Numbered from the stretch's first letter, positions 45,235-54,739 are shown. The stretch is 64,000 bases of DNA from Acidobacteriaceae bacterium (GCA_030041435.1 JASHNW010000077.1:47553-111552); one strand, 5' to 3'. Notes: a model not told the origin generated them from the sequence alone. Translations and numbers: made by a program.

Positions 45235-46251
45235 CTACATGGTACGGCCGACGGCGGGTGCGATGATGCGCAGCGAATCCATGAGCTGTGCGAATTGCTC
45301 GGGAAACAGCGATTGCGCGCCGTCGGAGAGGGCCTTGTCGGGGTTGGGATGGACTTCGATCAGCAGGCCGTCACCACCCGCCGCGACCGTCGCGCGCGCC
45401 ATGGCAGGAACCTTGTCGCGGCGCCCGGTGCCGTGCGATGGGTCACCGACGATGGGCAGATGGGAGAGCTTTTTCACCACCGGGATGGCGGAGATGTCCA
45501 TCGTGTTGCGGGTGTAGGTTTCGAAGGTGCGAATGCCCCGCTCACAGAGGATCACATCGTAGTTGCCGCCGGCGAGCAGGTACTCGGCGGAGAGCAGCAG
45601 CTCTTCGATGGTAGCGGCAATGCCGCGTTTCAGCAGAATGGGTTTGCGAATAACGCCCAGCTCGCGCAGCAGGTTGAAGTTCTGCATATTGCGCGCGCCC
45701 ACCTGGAACAGGTCGACGTAGGGCATCATCTGCTCGATCTGCGAGATCTCCATCACCTCGCTGACGATCAGCAGACCCGCGGCGTCTCCCGCTTCGCGCA
45801 GCAGCTTCAGCGCATCGAGGCCGAGACCCTGGAAGGAATACGGCGAGCTGCGCGGCTTAAACGCGCCACCGCGCAGGAATTTTGCTCCCGCGGCTTTGAC
45901 GATCTGGGCGCAGGCAAAGATCTGCTCGCGGCTTTCAACGGAGCAGGGGCCGGCCATGACCACGACTTCGTCGCCGCCGACCGAGACGCCGTTGGGGAAG
46001 CGAACGATGGTGCCTTCGGGACGAAAACTGCGTCCGGCGAGCTTGTACGGCGACGAGATGCGGATGACCTCAGCAACGCCCGCCAGCACTTCGAATTCCT
46101 CATGAGAGAAAACGCCAGGCGTGCCCACTCCGGCGAGGATGGTCTGTACGGTTCCGGTGGTTCGGTGCACGTTGAAGCCGATCTCCATCATGCGCTCAAC
46201 GACGGCCTGGATCTCTTCTTCCGTCGCGTGTTCCTGCATAGCAACGATCAT
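45235..46251 (-). CDS. aroF: DAHP synthase, type I-beta with ferredoxin-like regulatory domain
   Basis: A 338-residue enzyme that joins phosphoenolpyruvate and erythrose-4-phosphate, the first step of the shikimate route. Residues 1-70 form the ferredoxin-like regulatory domain (MIVAMQEHATEEEIQAVV), as in the Thermotoga enzyme, which senses tyrosine or phenylalanine. The barrel carries GPCSVES, FKPRSSPYSFQG, VGARNMQN, KRG and DPSHGTGRR, the metal and substrate motifs. It overlaps the chorismate mutase gene upstream by 4 bp (ATGA). Confidence 0.93.
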   Translation of the reverse strand: MIVAMQEHATEEEIQAVVERMMEIGFNVHRTTGTVQTILAGVGTPGVFSHEEFEVLAGVAEVIRISSPYKLAGRSFRPEGTIVRFPNGVSVGGDEVVVMAGPCSVESREQIFACAQIVKAAGAKFLRGGAFKPRSSPYSFQGLGLDALKLLREAGDAAGLLIVSEVMEISQIEQMMPYVDLFQVGARNMQNFNLLRELGVIRKPILLKRGIAATIEELLLSAEYLLAGGNYDVILCERGIRTFETYTRNTMDISAIPVVKKLSHLPIVGDPSHGTGRRDKVPAMARATVAAGGDGLLIEVHPNPDKALSDGAQSLFPEQFAQLMDSLRIIAPAVGRTM

Positions 46252-46574
46252 TGGTCTTTTCCTGTCTGGTTCTGCCGCGTCGCTTCGGACGCCGGCGTGC
46301 CGGGGCGTGAGGCCAGCTCGTTCCGCTGCAGTGCGCGCATGACGTCGATGATGCGCTCGTAGATGTGGACGAGCTCGGCGTCGGGCAGCGGGCCGGGATT
46401 GTGCGAGCGCACGTTGTCGAAGATGACGCGCTCGCGATTGGGCTCGTAGACGGGGAGATCGGTCCGGCGCTTGAGGCGGCCGATCTCCTGCGCAGCGGCG
46501 GCGCGCTTGCTGATGAGAGCGACGATTTGGCGATCGAGCTCATCAATTTCGCGCCGGAAGGTTTCGATGTCCAT
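46248..46574 (-). CDS. Chorismate mutase, AroQ class
   Basis: A 108-residue all-helical enzyme that turns chorismate into prephenate, feeding tyrA in the same operon. The AroQ pattern MDIETFRREIDELDRQIVALI starts the first helix; RAAAAQEIGRLK and YEPNRE supply the catalytic Arg and Lys. It is a stand-alone domain, not fused to prephenate dehydratase. AAGGAA lies before the ATG. Its last codons overlap aroF by 4 bp. Confidence 0.92.
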   Translation of the reverse strand: MDIETFRREIDELDRQIVALISKRAAAAQEIGRLKRRTDLPVYEPNRERVIFDNVRSHNPGPLPDAELVHIYERIIDVMRALQRNELASRPGTPASEATRQNQTGKDQ

Positions 46575-46658
46575 GGTGTTCCTTTTCCAATGGAATACGA
46601 GGGGATCGGCCTGCGAATGCGAACTTCGCGGGCGCTGGCGACCAGGAAAGAGTGCAGT

Positions 46659-47435
46659 TTAACGGGCCGGCACGGCTGCGCCGCGCAGACCCCGGATAAA
46701 TCGTGCGATGGAGCTCGGGGCATCTGCGCGCCCAGCCTGCTCGATGGTGGCGACCAGCGCGCTGCCGATAACAGCCGCATCGGCAAATTCTCCGACGGCA
46801 GCGAAATGCTCCGGGTTGGAGATGCCGAATCCGACTGCGATGGGCAGCCTGGTGAAGCGGCGCAGGCGACGCACCACCTGCTCGGCGTCGGACTCGAGTG
46901 CCGCGCGCGTGCCCGTGATTCCCGTGCGGGAGATGGCGTAGACGAAGCCTTCGGAAGCAGCGGCGATGCGCTCGAGACGCGCGTCGGGGCTGGTGGGCGC
47001 GGCCAGGAAAATCGGCGCGAGGTGGTGGCGATGCATGGCGCCCAGATAGTCGTCGGCCTCTTCGACGATCATGTCGGTTACGAGGACGCCGTCGACGCCC
47101 GCCTGCTCGGCGGCTGCACAGAATTCTTCCAGACCGTAGTGAAGGATCGGATTGAAGTAGGAGAAGATAATGAGCCCGGCTTGCGCGCGTTCGCGGCGAA
47201 GCTCGGCGGCAAGGGCGAGCACGTCGCTCAGGCGCGTCCCGTTGCGGACGGCGCGCTCGCTGGCACGCTGGATCACAGGGCCATCGGCGACCGGATCGCT
47301 AAAGGGCACGCCCAACTCAAGGACGTCCGCGCCGGCATCGAGGGCCGCGAGAGCAATTTCGTGCGATGTCGCGAGATCGGGGTCGCCGATGGTGAGGTAG
47401 GCGACCAGGCCGGGATGGCTGGCAAAACGAATCAT
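46659..47435 (-). CDS. trpA: Tryptophan synthase alpha chain
   Basis: A 258-residue barrel that splits indole-3-glycerol phosphate into indole and glyceraldehyde phosphate. The family motif [15 protein letters not shown] holds the catalytic Asp and Glu region, with GFGISNPEH later for phosphate binding. It starts on the 4-bp overlap with trpB (ATGA), as in the standard trpBA pair, and acts as a complex with TrpB. An 84-bp gap follows before the chorismate mutase gene. Confidence 0.95.
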   Translation of the reverse strand: MIRFASHPGLVAYLTIGDPDLATSHEIALAALDAGADVLELGVPFSDPVADGPVIQRASERAVRNGTRLSDVLALAAELRRERAQAGLIIFSYFNPILHYGLEEFCAAAEQAGVDGVLVTDMIVEEADDYLGAMHRHHLAPIFLAAPTSPDARLERIAAASEGFVYAISRTGITGTRAALESDAEQVVRRLRRFTRLPIAVGFGISNPEHFAAVGEFADAAVIGSALVATIEQAGRADAPSSIARFIRGLRGAAVPAR

Positions 47436-48646
47436 TTCTTTGGCTCGCCTCCGGTGAGCCTCAACTCGCGGGTGAGGATCCCCATGTCCTTATCTCCGCG
47501 GCCGGAGACGTTAACGAGCACGACGTCGCGCGGGCTGAGCGTGGGCGCGAGCCGGATGCACTCCGCCACGGCGTGCGCGCTTTCGAGGGCCGGGATGATG
47601 CCTTCGGTGCGCGCGAGGCGCAGCGTGGCGTCGAGTGCGTCGGCATCGGTGACGGACGTGTATTCGGCGCGACCGGAGTCGTGCAGCGCGGCGTGCTCGG
47701 GGCCGATGGAGGGGTAGTCGAGTCCGGCGGAAACGGAATGTGTCAGGGCGATCTGGCCTGCGTCGTCCTGCAGAACCCAGGAGTATGTGCCCTGCAGAAC
47801 CCCGGGGGATCCTCCGCTGAAGCGCGCGGCGTGCTCGCCGAGCGCCGGCCCGCGCCCACCGGCTTCCACGCCGATGAGGCGGACTTCCTTGTCCGGGATG
47901 AATTCGTAGAACGCGCCGATGGCGTTGGAGCCGCCGCCCACGCACGCGACGACCGCGGTGGGCAACCGGTTCTCCTTTTCGAGGATCTGCTGGCGCGCTT
48001 CGCGGCCGATGACGCGATGGAAGTCGCGCACCATGGTCGGGTAAGGATGCGCGCCGAGCACGCTGCCTAAAAGGTAGTGAGTCGTCCGGACATTGGTGAC
48101 CCAGTCCCTCATCGCCTCGTTGATGGCGTCCTTGAGCGTGCGCGATCCGGAACTGACGCCGCGGACTTCCGCGCCCAGCAGCTTCATGCGGAAGACGTTC
48201 AGTTCCTGGCGGCGCATGTCCTCCTCGCCCATGTAGACGACGCAGTCCAGTCCGAAAAGCGCGCAGACCGTGGCAGTCGCGACGCCGTGCTGGCCGGCTC
48301 CGGTCTCGGCAATGATGCGCTTCTTGCCCATGCGCAAGGCGAGCAGCGCCTGGCCCAGGCAATTGTTGATCTTGTGCGCGCCGGTGTGGAGCAGGTCTTC
48401 CCGCTTGAGGTAGATCTTCGCGCCGCCCAGCCACTCGGTGAGCCGCGCAGCGAAGTACAGAGGCGTCGGACGGCCGGCGAAGTCGCGCAGCAGCGCATCG
48501 AGCTTCAGGTGGAAGTCGGGATCGGCCTGGGCCTCGGCGTATGCGTGCTCCAGCTCGTCGAGCGCGGCAACGAGGGTCTCGGGAACGTAGCGCCCGCCAT
48601 AGGGGCCAAAGCGTCCGGCGACTCGATTTGCGATAGCAGTTGCCAT
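47432..48646 (-). CDS. trpB: Tryptophan synthase beta chain
   Basis: A 404-residue PLP enzyme joining indole and serine to make tryptophan. The PLP lysine is in the HTGAHKINN motif (about 95-103), with [10 protein letters not shown] and the phosphate-binding GGGSNAIG later. The length is normal. It lies 9 bp after the trpF stop and overlaps trpA by 4 bp. Confidence 0.95.
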   Translation of the reverse strand: MATAIANRVAGRFGPYGGRYVPETLVAALDELEHAYAEAQADPDFHLKLDALLRDFAGRPTPLYFAARLTEWLGGAKIYLKREDLLHTGAHKINNCLGQALLALRMGKKRIIAETGAGQHGVATATVCALFGLDCVVYMGEEDMRRQELNVFRMKLLGAEVRGVSSGSRTLKDAINEAMRDWVTNVRTTHYLLGSVLGAHPYPTMVRDFHRVIGREARQQILEKENRLPTAVVACVGGGSNAIGAFYEFIPDKEVRLIGVEAGGRGPALGEHAARFSGGSPGVLQGTYSWVLQDDAGQIALTHSVSAGLDYPSIGPEHAALHDSGRAEYTSVTDADALDATLRLARTEGIIPALESAHAVAECIRLAPTLSPRDVVLVNVSGRGDKDMGILTRELRLTGGEPKK

Positions 48647-48655
48647 AACTCCACC

Positions 48656-49378
48656 TTACACCGGCCCCATCGCACTGGGGTACATGGGTGCTGGCTCGAT
48701 TTCGAGGAAGGCGGAGCGGGCTATGCGGACGAAATCGCAGACCTTCGCGGGATCTTTCCTCCCGGGACCCAGCTCGACCCCGCTGGAGACGTCGACGCCC
48801 CATGGGCGAAGGCTGAGGATTGCCTCGCGAACATTGCCGGGGCAGAGGCCGCCGGCGACGATGATGCGCAGCGCTCCAGCTTCGGCCGCGACGGTATCTT
48901 TGGCGCGGTCCCAGTCGAAGGTCTTGCCTGTGCCTCCGGCGGCGGTCGCAGTCCTTGTATCCAGCAGGACCGCATCGACAACCGGATAGCGCGCAATGGC
49001 GCGCAGTTCATTGCGGAGTCTTTCCTCAGCGCGTGCGGGATCGTTGTTCGTGTCCCAGTGCAGGGTTTGGATAAGAAAGAAGCCTCGGTCGAATTCGCAA
49101 CGCAGTTTTTCCGCGAGCGAAAAATCGAGCTCGCCATGCAGCTGCGCTCCGTGCAGTCCCGCGGTGCGGAGAGAGGAGACGATTTCATCGAAATCCTGGG
49201 TGTTAAAGACGCCGATCCGGGTGAGATCGGCAGGCATTTCGGGCATCATGGCCGCGACCTGCCCCGCAGTGACGCGGCGCGGGCTGGGCGCGAAGACGAA
49301 GCCGGCCGCATCCGCGCCGGCATCTGCAGCCATGTGCACGTCTTCGGGACTGGTGTTGCCGCAGATCTTGATCCACAT
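48656..49378 (-). CDS. trpF: Phosphoribosylanthranilate isomerase
   Basis: A 240-residue barrel enzyme in the third tryptophan step. The catalytic Cys7 is in WIKICGNTSPED, with QLHGE, LLDT and the phosphate-binding AGGLCPGNV later; the length is at the upper end for the family. It starts 5 bp after the trpC stop. Confidence 0.94.
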   Translation of the reverse strand: MWIKICGNTSPEDVHMAADAGADAAGFVFAPSPRRVTAGQVAAMMPEMPADLTRIGVFNTQDFDEIVSSLRTAGLHGAQLHGELDFSLAEKLRCEFDRGFFLIQTLHWDTNNDPARAEERLRNELRAIARYPVVDAVLLDTRTATAAGGTGKTFDWDRAKDTVAAEAGALRIIVAGGLCPGNVREAILSLRPWGVDVSSGVELGPGRKDPAKVCDFVRIARSAFLEIEPAPMYPSAMGPV

Positions 49379-49383
49379 AGCGA

Positions 49384-50202
49384 TTAGCCGCGCTCGGAGA
49401 CGGGTTCGGCAGATGGAGACGCGACGGACTGCAGCAGAGTTTCAAGAGCCGCCCCCGGATCCGGCTCGCACATGAGGGATTCGCCGATCAGAAACGCGTG
49501 GAAGCCGGCGTTGCGCAGGGTGCGCAGATCGTCCGCGGTGCGGATGCCGCTTTCGGCAACGTGCACGGCGCCTGGGGGAAGCTGCTCGGCCAGCTGCAGC
49601 GAGGTGTCGAGGGTGACGGCAAACGTGCGCAGATCGCGGTTGTTCACGCCATACGCGTCGCAGCCGAGGTCGCACACGCGGGCCAGCTCTTTGGCGCTGT
49701 GAACTTCGCACAGGACGTCGAGCGAGTGCTGGTGTGCGCAGGCGGTGAAGCGGGCGAGCTCAGCGTCGGTGAGCGCGGCGGCGATGAGCAGGATAGCGTC
49801 GGCGCGGTGGGCGCGGGCTTCGGCGATCTGGTACTCGTCGACAGTGAAGTCCTTGCGCAGGCAGGGGATCCGGGTCGCGGCGGACGCGACTTCGAGATTG
49901 TGCAGGCTGCCCTGGAAGAAGGGGGCGTCGGTGAGGACGGAAAGCGCGGTTGCTCCGGCGCGCTCCAAAACGGCGGCGAGGGATTGCGGGTCGAAGTCGG
50001 GGCGGATCAGTCCTTTCGAGGGCGAAGCCTTTTTCAATTCGGCGATGATCGCAGGGCGTTGAGCGCCGGCTTCACGGAGGGCGCGCGCGAATCCGCGGGG
50101 CGTGTGCTGCGCGGCCCGGCGTTCCAGCTCGCGCAGAGGCACGCGCTCGCGGCGCACGGCCACGTCGGCGCGGGTTCGGGCGAGAATGCGTTCGAGATGC
50201 AC
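49384..50202 (-). CDS. trpC: Indole-3-glycerol phosphate synthase
   Basis: A 272-residue barrel enzyme that closes the indole ring. Motifs visible: AELKKASPSKG, LTDAPFFQGS, LRKDFTVDEYQI and NNRDLRTF, which hold the catalytic lysines and glutamate. The start is GTG at 50202, giving MHLERILA. This is the first gene of the minus-strand aromatic operon; trpE, trpG and trpD are not in the window. Confidence 0.94.
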   Translation of the reverse strand: MHLERILARTRADVAVRRERVPLRELERRAAQHTPRGFARALREAGAQRPAIIAELKKASPSKGLIRPDFDPQSLAAVLERAGATALSVLTDAPFFQGSLHNLEVASAATRIPCLRKDFTVDEYQIAEARAHRADAILLIAAALTDAELARFTACAHQHSLDVLCEVHSAKELARVCDLGCDAYGVNNRDLRTFAVTLDTSLQLAEQLPPGAVHVAESGIRTADDLRTLRNAGFHAFLIGESLMCEPDPGAALETLLQSVASPSAEPVSERG

Positions 50203-50260
50203 TGGCTCAAGTATAGCGAGGCAGGGTGCAACGGCGGCGGGAGCAGCGCATGGGTTCGGC

Positions 50261-50272
50261 TGACATTTGTCA
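50261..50272. promoter_or_regulatory. Perfect palindrome in the trpC/small-gene divergent spacer
   Basis: TGACA-TT-TGTCA is a perfect 5-2-5 inverted repeat, midway between the trpC start (minus strand) and the small membrane protein gene (plus strand). It may be an operator for either gene, or part of a promoter. No regulator can be named. Confidence 0.35.
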
Positions 50273-50345
50273 TATTCGATTCCTGACGAAGCGCACTGCC
50301 GCGAAGTGCGGTTTGGCGCGATGCTGGATGTGTCAGGAGGGATTT

Positions 50346-50558
50346 ATGGAAACCCCAGGAACGCAGTATCCGCACTATCCGAATCCGTATGCAGGGCAGC
50401 CTGCGCCCCCGGCGGCCGCGTACGTGCACCACTCCGATTCCAACTTCGTAATGGGCCTCGGCGTGGTGCTGTTGTGTTTCGGCGCGGCGATCACCGGGCA
50501 CCGCGAAGTCACCATGATCGGGCTGGCCATGATCGTGCTCTCGAGCTGGCTGGATTGA
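50346..50558 (+). CDS. Tiny two-helix membrane protein of unknown function
   Basis: A 70-residue protein: a Pro/Tyr/Ala-rich N-terminus (1-25) then two hydrophobic helices (about 34-50 and 54-70). A perfect AGGAGG lies 5 nt before the ATG, which decides the start within a longer open frame. No family recognised. It ends in SSWLD. A proteolipid or membrane-stress role can be imagined, without evidence. Confidence 0.6.
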   Translation: METPGTQYPHYPNPYAGQPAPPAAAYVHHSDSNFVMGLGVVLLCFGAAITGHREVTMIGLAMIVLSSWLD

Positions 50559-50623
50559 GGAAGAACCCCAGCGAGCCCCACATCTGCTAACGGTCGGCAG
50601 GCAGGGTGCACCCGCTCCGGTTG

Positions 50624-51841
50624 TCAGGTCAGTATCCCCATTGTCTTCGCAGTCTTCCCCAGAATTTCCAGAGCCTGGTTGAGCTGCTCGCGCGTGTGTT
50701 CGCTGGTCATGATGGTCCGGATGCGGGCTTTGCCTTCCGGGACCGTCGGGAAGGCGATGCCGGTGCCTAACACGCCTGCATCGAACAAGGCTCGCGAGAA
50801 GTCCATGGTCTGACGGCCGTCTCCGATAATGATGGGCGTGATCGGCGTCTCGCTGGCCGGGGTGTTGACGCCGCCAATGTTGAAGCCCAGGCGCCCGAGT
50901 TCCGCCTTGAAATAGCGGGTGTTGTCCCACAGGCGCTCGATGCGCTCCGGCTCGGATTCGAGCAGGTCGAAGGCTGCGATGCAGGTGGCCGTGACCGACG
51001 GCGGGTGCGAGGTAGAAAAGAGGAACGGGCGCGCGCGGTGGTAGAGGAAGTCGATGAGGTCCTTCGAACCGCAGACGTACCCCCCAATAGCGCCGATCGC
51101 TTTCGAGAGCGTGCCGACCTGGATATCGACGCGACCGTGGCAATGGAAGTGGTCGATGGAACCGCGTCCGTTGCGTCCGAGCACGCCGGAAGCGTGGGCG
51201 TCGTCGACCATCATGATGGCGCCGTATTTCTCCGCCAAATCGGCAAGCTTGTCGACCGGGCCGATATCGCCGTCCATGGAAAAGACCCCGTCGGTGATGA
51301 GCAGCTTGTGTCCCGGCTCGTTCTGGATTTCGCGGAGGATCCCTTCGGCGTGGGCCACATCTTTGTGCCGGAAGACCTTGATTTTCGCGCGGGAGAGACG
51401 CGCGCCGTCAATGATCGACGCGTGGTTCAACTCGTCGGAGACGATGAAGTCCTCTTTGCCGAGAATCGCCGAGACGGTGCCGGCGTTCGCGGTGAATCCG
51501 CTTTGGAAGACGACACAGGCCTCGACGTTCTTGAAGCGGGCGATCTTCTCTTCCAGTTCCATATGGATCTTCATGGTGCCGGCGATGGTACGGACGGCGC
51601 CCGAGCCGACTCCGAAGTCGCGGATGGCCTGAATCGCCGCTTCGCGGAGCCTGGGGTGGTCGCAGAGGCCGAGGTAGTTGTTCGAGGCGAGGTTGATGAC
51701 GCGCTTGCCGTCGTAGGTGCAAACCGGTGCCTGAACGTCATCGAGGATGCGGAGGCGGAAATGCGTGCCCTTTTGCTTCAGTTCGTCGATCTGCGCAGTC
51801 AAATACTGGAGCTGAGGGCGCTGGGAAAGGGAAGTAGCCAT
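50624..51841 (-). CDS. kbl: Glycine C-acetyltransferase (2-amino-3-ketobutyrate CoA ligase)
   Basis: A 405-residue PLP enzyme of the alpha-oxoamine synthase family, converting 2-amino-3-ketobutyrate and CoA to glycine and acetyl-CoA in threonine breakdown. The PLP lysine is Lys247 in GTLSKAIGA; VDDAHASGV and SNNYLGL are also present. The family also holds BioF and ALA synthase; length and motifs favour Kbl. The ATG at 51841 with GAGG upstream is chosen over an open frame to 52054 that has no family match. Threonine dehydrogenase (tdh), its usual partner, is not adjacent. Confidence 0.88.
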   Translation of the reverse strand: MATSLSQRPQLQYLTAQIDELKQKGTHFRLRILDDVQAPVCTYDGKRVINLASNNYLGLCDHPRLREAAIQAIRDFGVGSGAVRTIAGTMKIHMELEEKIARFKNVEACVVFQSGFTANAGTVSAILGKEDFIVSDELNHASIIDGARLSRAKIKVFRHKDVAHAEGILREIQNEPGHKLLITDGVFSMDGDIGPVDKLADLAEKYGAIMMVDDAHASGVLGRNGRGSIDHFHCHGRVDIQVGTLSKAIGAIGGYVCGSKDLIDFLYHRARPFLFSTSHPPSVTATCIAAFDLLESEPERIERLWDNTRYFKAELGRLGFNIGGVNTPASETPITPIIIGDGRQTMDFSRALFDAGVLGTGIAFPTVPEGKARIRTIMTSEHTREQLNQALEILGKTAKTMGILT

Positions 51842-51943
51842 AAATGTTTGCCTCGGAGAAAACAAGTGCGCAACTCTAGATCGTAACTCCGGGCCCGGCG
51901 CTTCATGCAGAAATCGAGCGTGCCAGCGCTGCGCCCGCTCGGA

Positions 51944-51949
51944 TACAAT
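51944..51949 (+). promoter_or_regulatory. -10-like element upstream of the Ig-like protein gene
   Basis: TACAAT in a GGATACAATAGG context, about 108 nt before the chosen start codon. No convincing -35 hexamer. The spacer from the kbl start to the Ig-like gene (51842-52056) holds nothing else recognised. Confidence 0.3.
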
Positions 51950-52056
51950 AGGCATTCCAGCGCAGAGACCCATCGGTTCACTCCGGCATGGGCAGGCTGT
52001 ATGCCAGTTTGTCGATAGCTTTGCGCGGACGGTACGTTGAAGAGAGTTCCTCACGA

Positions 52057-53043
52057 ATGATTTCGCTGTTCCGGAAGTACATCGCCACTCGGCTGGCCCT
52101 GCGCCTGGCCGTCAGCACGGGGATCCTAACCTGCTTTGCGCTGGCAGCTGCCGGGCCTTCCGCGCACGCGCAGGTCGCAACGCGGACGCAGCTTTCGACC
52201 GGCAACAACCCTGGCGGCATTCTTCTGCTCTCGGCAAGAGTGGCCGATGTGGAGGGTGGTCCGGTTTCCGAAGGCTCGGTGAGCTTCGAGACGGCCAAGG
52301 GCTCGCTGGGGTCGGTATTTGTGCATGACGGATCTGCGACGCTCATGCTGACGAATCCGCCGGCGTGGGCCAGGTCCGTTACGGCTGTCTACCATGGGGA
52401 CTCCGCGTTTGCGCCATCGTCGGCAAGCGCCGCGGTGAGCGCTGCTGCTACCAGCGGTGTGCCGGGCTTTACGGTAACGGCAAGCCCCTCGTCCCTGTCG
52501 CTGAAACCGGGAGACTTCGGCACCGTCAACCTCACCGTAACCTCGCAGAACGGCTTCTCCGAAGCCGTGAACCTGTCCTGCTCCGGGTTGCCGCCGGTGT
52601 CGAAGTGCAACTTCAATCCTCAGGTCGCTACGCCGCCGGCGAACGGGTCGATCACCAGCGCCATGCAGATCACGACCACCGCCCCATCGGGCGCGATGAA
52701 TCGCGAGCACGGGCCATTCGCCCCCTCCGGTCGAACCTATGCAATTCTGATTCCCGGCATACTGGCGCTGGCCGGATTGGGCACCCTTCGCCGCAGGAAC
52801 TTCGGAGCCTTGCGGATGCTGGGCATTGTGATGCTTCTGGCGGCAGGCACGCTGGGCCTCAGCTCCTGTGCCGCGCGATACGCCTATCTGCACTACAAAC
52901 CGTCGCCGAACTACGGAACGACTGCCGGCAACTATACGCTGGTGATCGCCGCGTACTCTTCGAACGGAACTGCGATTACTCAGGCCACGTCGTCCGATCC
53001 GAATTGCGCAGGGGCGGTCTGCGTGGCGCTGACAGTGCAGTAG
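52057..53043 (+). CDS. Secreted Ig-like domain protein with C-terminal membrane anchor
   Basis: A 328-residue surface protein: a signal peptide (1-39, ending SAHAQ), an Ig-like/Big domain (about 42-130, SARVADVEGGPVSEGSVSF), a second beta domain (about 140-210, TVTASPSSLSLKPGDFGTVNL), then a membrane helix pair with a short Arg-rich break (about 229-280, LIPGILALAGLGTLRRR), and a final beta segment (GNYTLVIAAYSSN). This layout is common in acidobacterial cell-surface proteins. The two helices may be a sorting signal or anchor. Function unknown, likely adhesion or structural. The frame is open to 51988, but ATG 52057 begins the signal peptide with GAGAG upstream. Confidence 0.75.
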   Translation: MISLFRKYIATRLALRLAVSTGILTCFALAAAGPSAHAQVATRTQLSTGNNPGGILLLSARVADVEGGPVSEGSVSFETAKGSLGSVFVHDGSATLMLTNPPAWARSVTAVYHGDSAFAPSSASAAVSAAATSGVPGFTVTASPSSLSLKPGDFGTVNLTVTSQNGFSEAVNLSCSGLPPVSKCNFNPQVATPPANGSITSAMQITTTAPSGAMNREHGPFAPSGRTYAILIPGILALAGLGTLRRRNFGALRMLGIVMLLAAGTLGLSSCAARYAYLHYKPSPNYGTTAGNYTLVIAAYSSNGTAITQATSSDPNCAGAVCVALTVQ

Positions 53044-53080
53044 AGCAGCGAATAGCGCTTACAGGTGAGTCGTTAGGAAT

Positions 53081-53108
53081 GGCCCAGGCGTTGAAACCTG
53101 GGCCGTTT
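53081..53108 (+). terminator. Intrinsic terminator after the Ig-like protein gene
   Basis: GGCCCAGG (53081-53088) pairs perfectly with CCTGGGCC (53097-53104) around an 8-nt loop, followed by GTTTCTGT. It lies 38 nt after the stop codon. Confidence 0.75.
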
Positions 53109-53133
53109 CTGTATGCGAGCGAGATGCGGACGG

Positions 53134-54735
53134 TCAGGGCGTGAGCCGGCAGGCCTTCACAACCTCATTGCGGTAAGGGCAGGATAAGCCGGTCTGCGCA
53201 TGGGGTGCGAGCAGGAGCCAGTTGGCTCCGAGCGGACTGAGAATGGCCCTGCGCTCCCCGTCGGTCATGCGGTCCACGGAAAACTCCGCGTTGCGCTGGC
53301 GAGCCCAGCGGTCGGCCAGGTGTGGGATGACCGCAACGACACCGGCATCCTTGTCATCGGCGAGTTGATCCCGCTCGGAGATCGCGCGAAATCCCTGCTC
53401 ATCTTCGCCGCTCCGATAAACCAGTTGCGGATCGAACGCGAAAACCGCATCGGCCGCAGTGTGGCCGCGGATCCAGAGAAAAGCCTGTTCGTAGGGATTG
53501 GCGGGAGGCAGGCCCGGCCACTCGACGGAGTCGCAATCCGGCCAGGTCGCCCGCTGCGCGGCAAACATCGCAGCGAAAACCAGCACGGCCACTCCGAGCG
53601 CAGCAGGTCGCCGGCGCTTCATCAACACGCCGAGCACCCCGCCGCACAGCACAACTCCGACAGCATAGATCACGTGAAAGCTGCGCAGCACCTGGAGCGG
53701 GACCAGCAGGTACGGTCCCGTTGGCGGAACGAAGAGCGCCGCGATAACGACGCTCGTCGATCCCAGCAGAATGCAGGTGAGGCAAACGGAACCGATTCGA
53801 GTGAACCGGCGGAATCGCAGAAGCGCAATTCCGTAGAGCAGCAGAGGCACAATCATTCCCACAATCTCGTACCAATGCCAGCGCGCCACAAAAAGAAAAG
53901 AACGCGGAGCCAGAGAGACAGCCTGCCGATAAGCAGCGGAGACCGGAACACCGTGCGCTGTCGCAAAGGCCGCAGCCGCTGCTGCTACCACCGCGACGCA
54001 TAAGACGACGGCCCAGCGGACTCTGCCGAAGCAGACCAGGGCAAGAAGAATCACAAACCCAGCGCTGTACGCCCCCATGAGGGGATGCAGGAATGCGGCG
54101 AGCCCGAGCAGCAGAATCGCGCGCAGCCATGCGCGATCGATGCAGGCAGCGATCGCCAGCAGGCTGAGCGGCGTTGAGAAGGACCGCGCGGTGACGTAGG
54201 GATCCATGAGGACGAGTGCGGTGCCCGCCACTGGAAGGCTGAAACACGCCGCAGCCAGCAGAACGGAACCAATGCGGCTGAGTTCCGAATCGAACATCCG
54301 CGACGCCAGGTGCCGGCACGCCACGAGAAACAGGAAGATCGAAAAAAGATGGATCGCGAACAGGGTCCACGTTAGTGAGGCATGCAGCGTGCGAACCAGC
54401 GCGGCAACCAGCCACCCAAAGACCGAGAACCTGTCGAACGCTGTGACGAAGACGGCGTTCACTGGGTAGAGCGCTGGGTTGAGAATGTGCCGAATACCCG
54501 CGGCGTAGATGCCGGCGTCGCCGGCAAACGGGTGATAGCCGTCGATGAGCAGCACGACGGGGACGAGCAGGACGGGCAAGAGGAACGATCTCGGTGCGCG
54601 CCAGAACTGTTGCCTGAGCGACCGCTGCCTGAATGACTGCTGCCCGGACGACCGCTGCCGGATCGACCACCCGCGGTGGCCTCCCGTCCGCGTGGGGTCC
54701 GACGTCGAGCGATTCATGAGGCTCGCGAAGGTCAT
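53134..54735 (-). CDS. Polytopic inner-membrane protein, GT-C-like shape
   Basis: A 533-residue protein with about ten to twelve predicted helices and a C-terminal soluble region (about 420-533). An early periplasmic-loop motif (GDAGIYAAGIRHI) resembles the acidic first loop of GT-C glycosyltransferases and acyltransferase-like membrane enzymes, but the aspartates are not clearly the catalytic pair. The late segment CDSVEWPGLPPANPYEQAF looks family-specific. I do not recognise a named family. The start is uncertain: ATG 54735 follows the miaA stop by 4 bp, and the frame stays open to 54888 inside miaA. An ATG at 54717 is also possible. Confidence 0.6.
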   Translation of the reverse strand: MTFASLMNRSTSDPTRTGGHRGWSIRQRSSGQQSFRQRSLRQQFWRAPRSFLLPVLLVPVVLLIDGYHPFAGDAGIYAAGIRHILNPALYPVNAVFVTAFDRFSVFGWLVAALVRTLHASLTWTLFAIHLFSIFLFLVACRHLASRMFDSELSRIGSVLLAAACFSLPVAGTALVLMDPYVTARSFSTPLSLLAIAACIDRAWLRAILLLGLAAFLHPLMGAYSAGFVILLALVCFGRVRWAVVLCVAVVAAAAAAFATAHGVPVSAAYRQAVSLAPRSFLFVARWHWYEIVGMIVPLLLYGIALLRFRRFTRIGSVCLTCILLGSTSVVIAALFVPPTGPYLLVPLQVLRSFHVIYAVGVVLCGGVLGVLMKRRRPAALGVAVLVFAAMFAAQRATWPDCDSVEWPGLPPANPYEQAFLWIRGHTAADAVFAFDPQLVYRSGEDEQGFRAISERDQLADDKDAGVVAVIPHLADRWARQRNAEFSVDRMTDGERRAILSPLGANWLLLAPHAQTGLSCPYRNEVVKACRLTP

Positions 54736-54739
54736 GGCA

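Noticed and set aside
51005..51886. A 293-codon plus-strand frame across kbl
   Set aside because: It is antisense to a PLP enzyme with its active-site lysine motif, and its translation has no domain signal.
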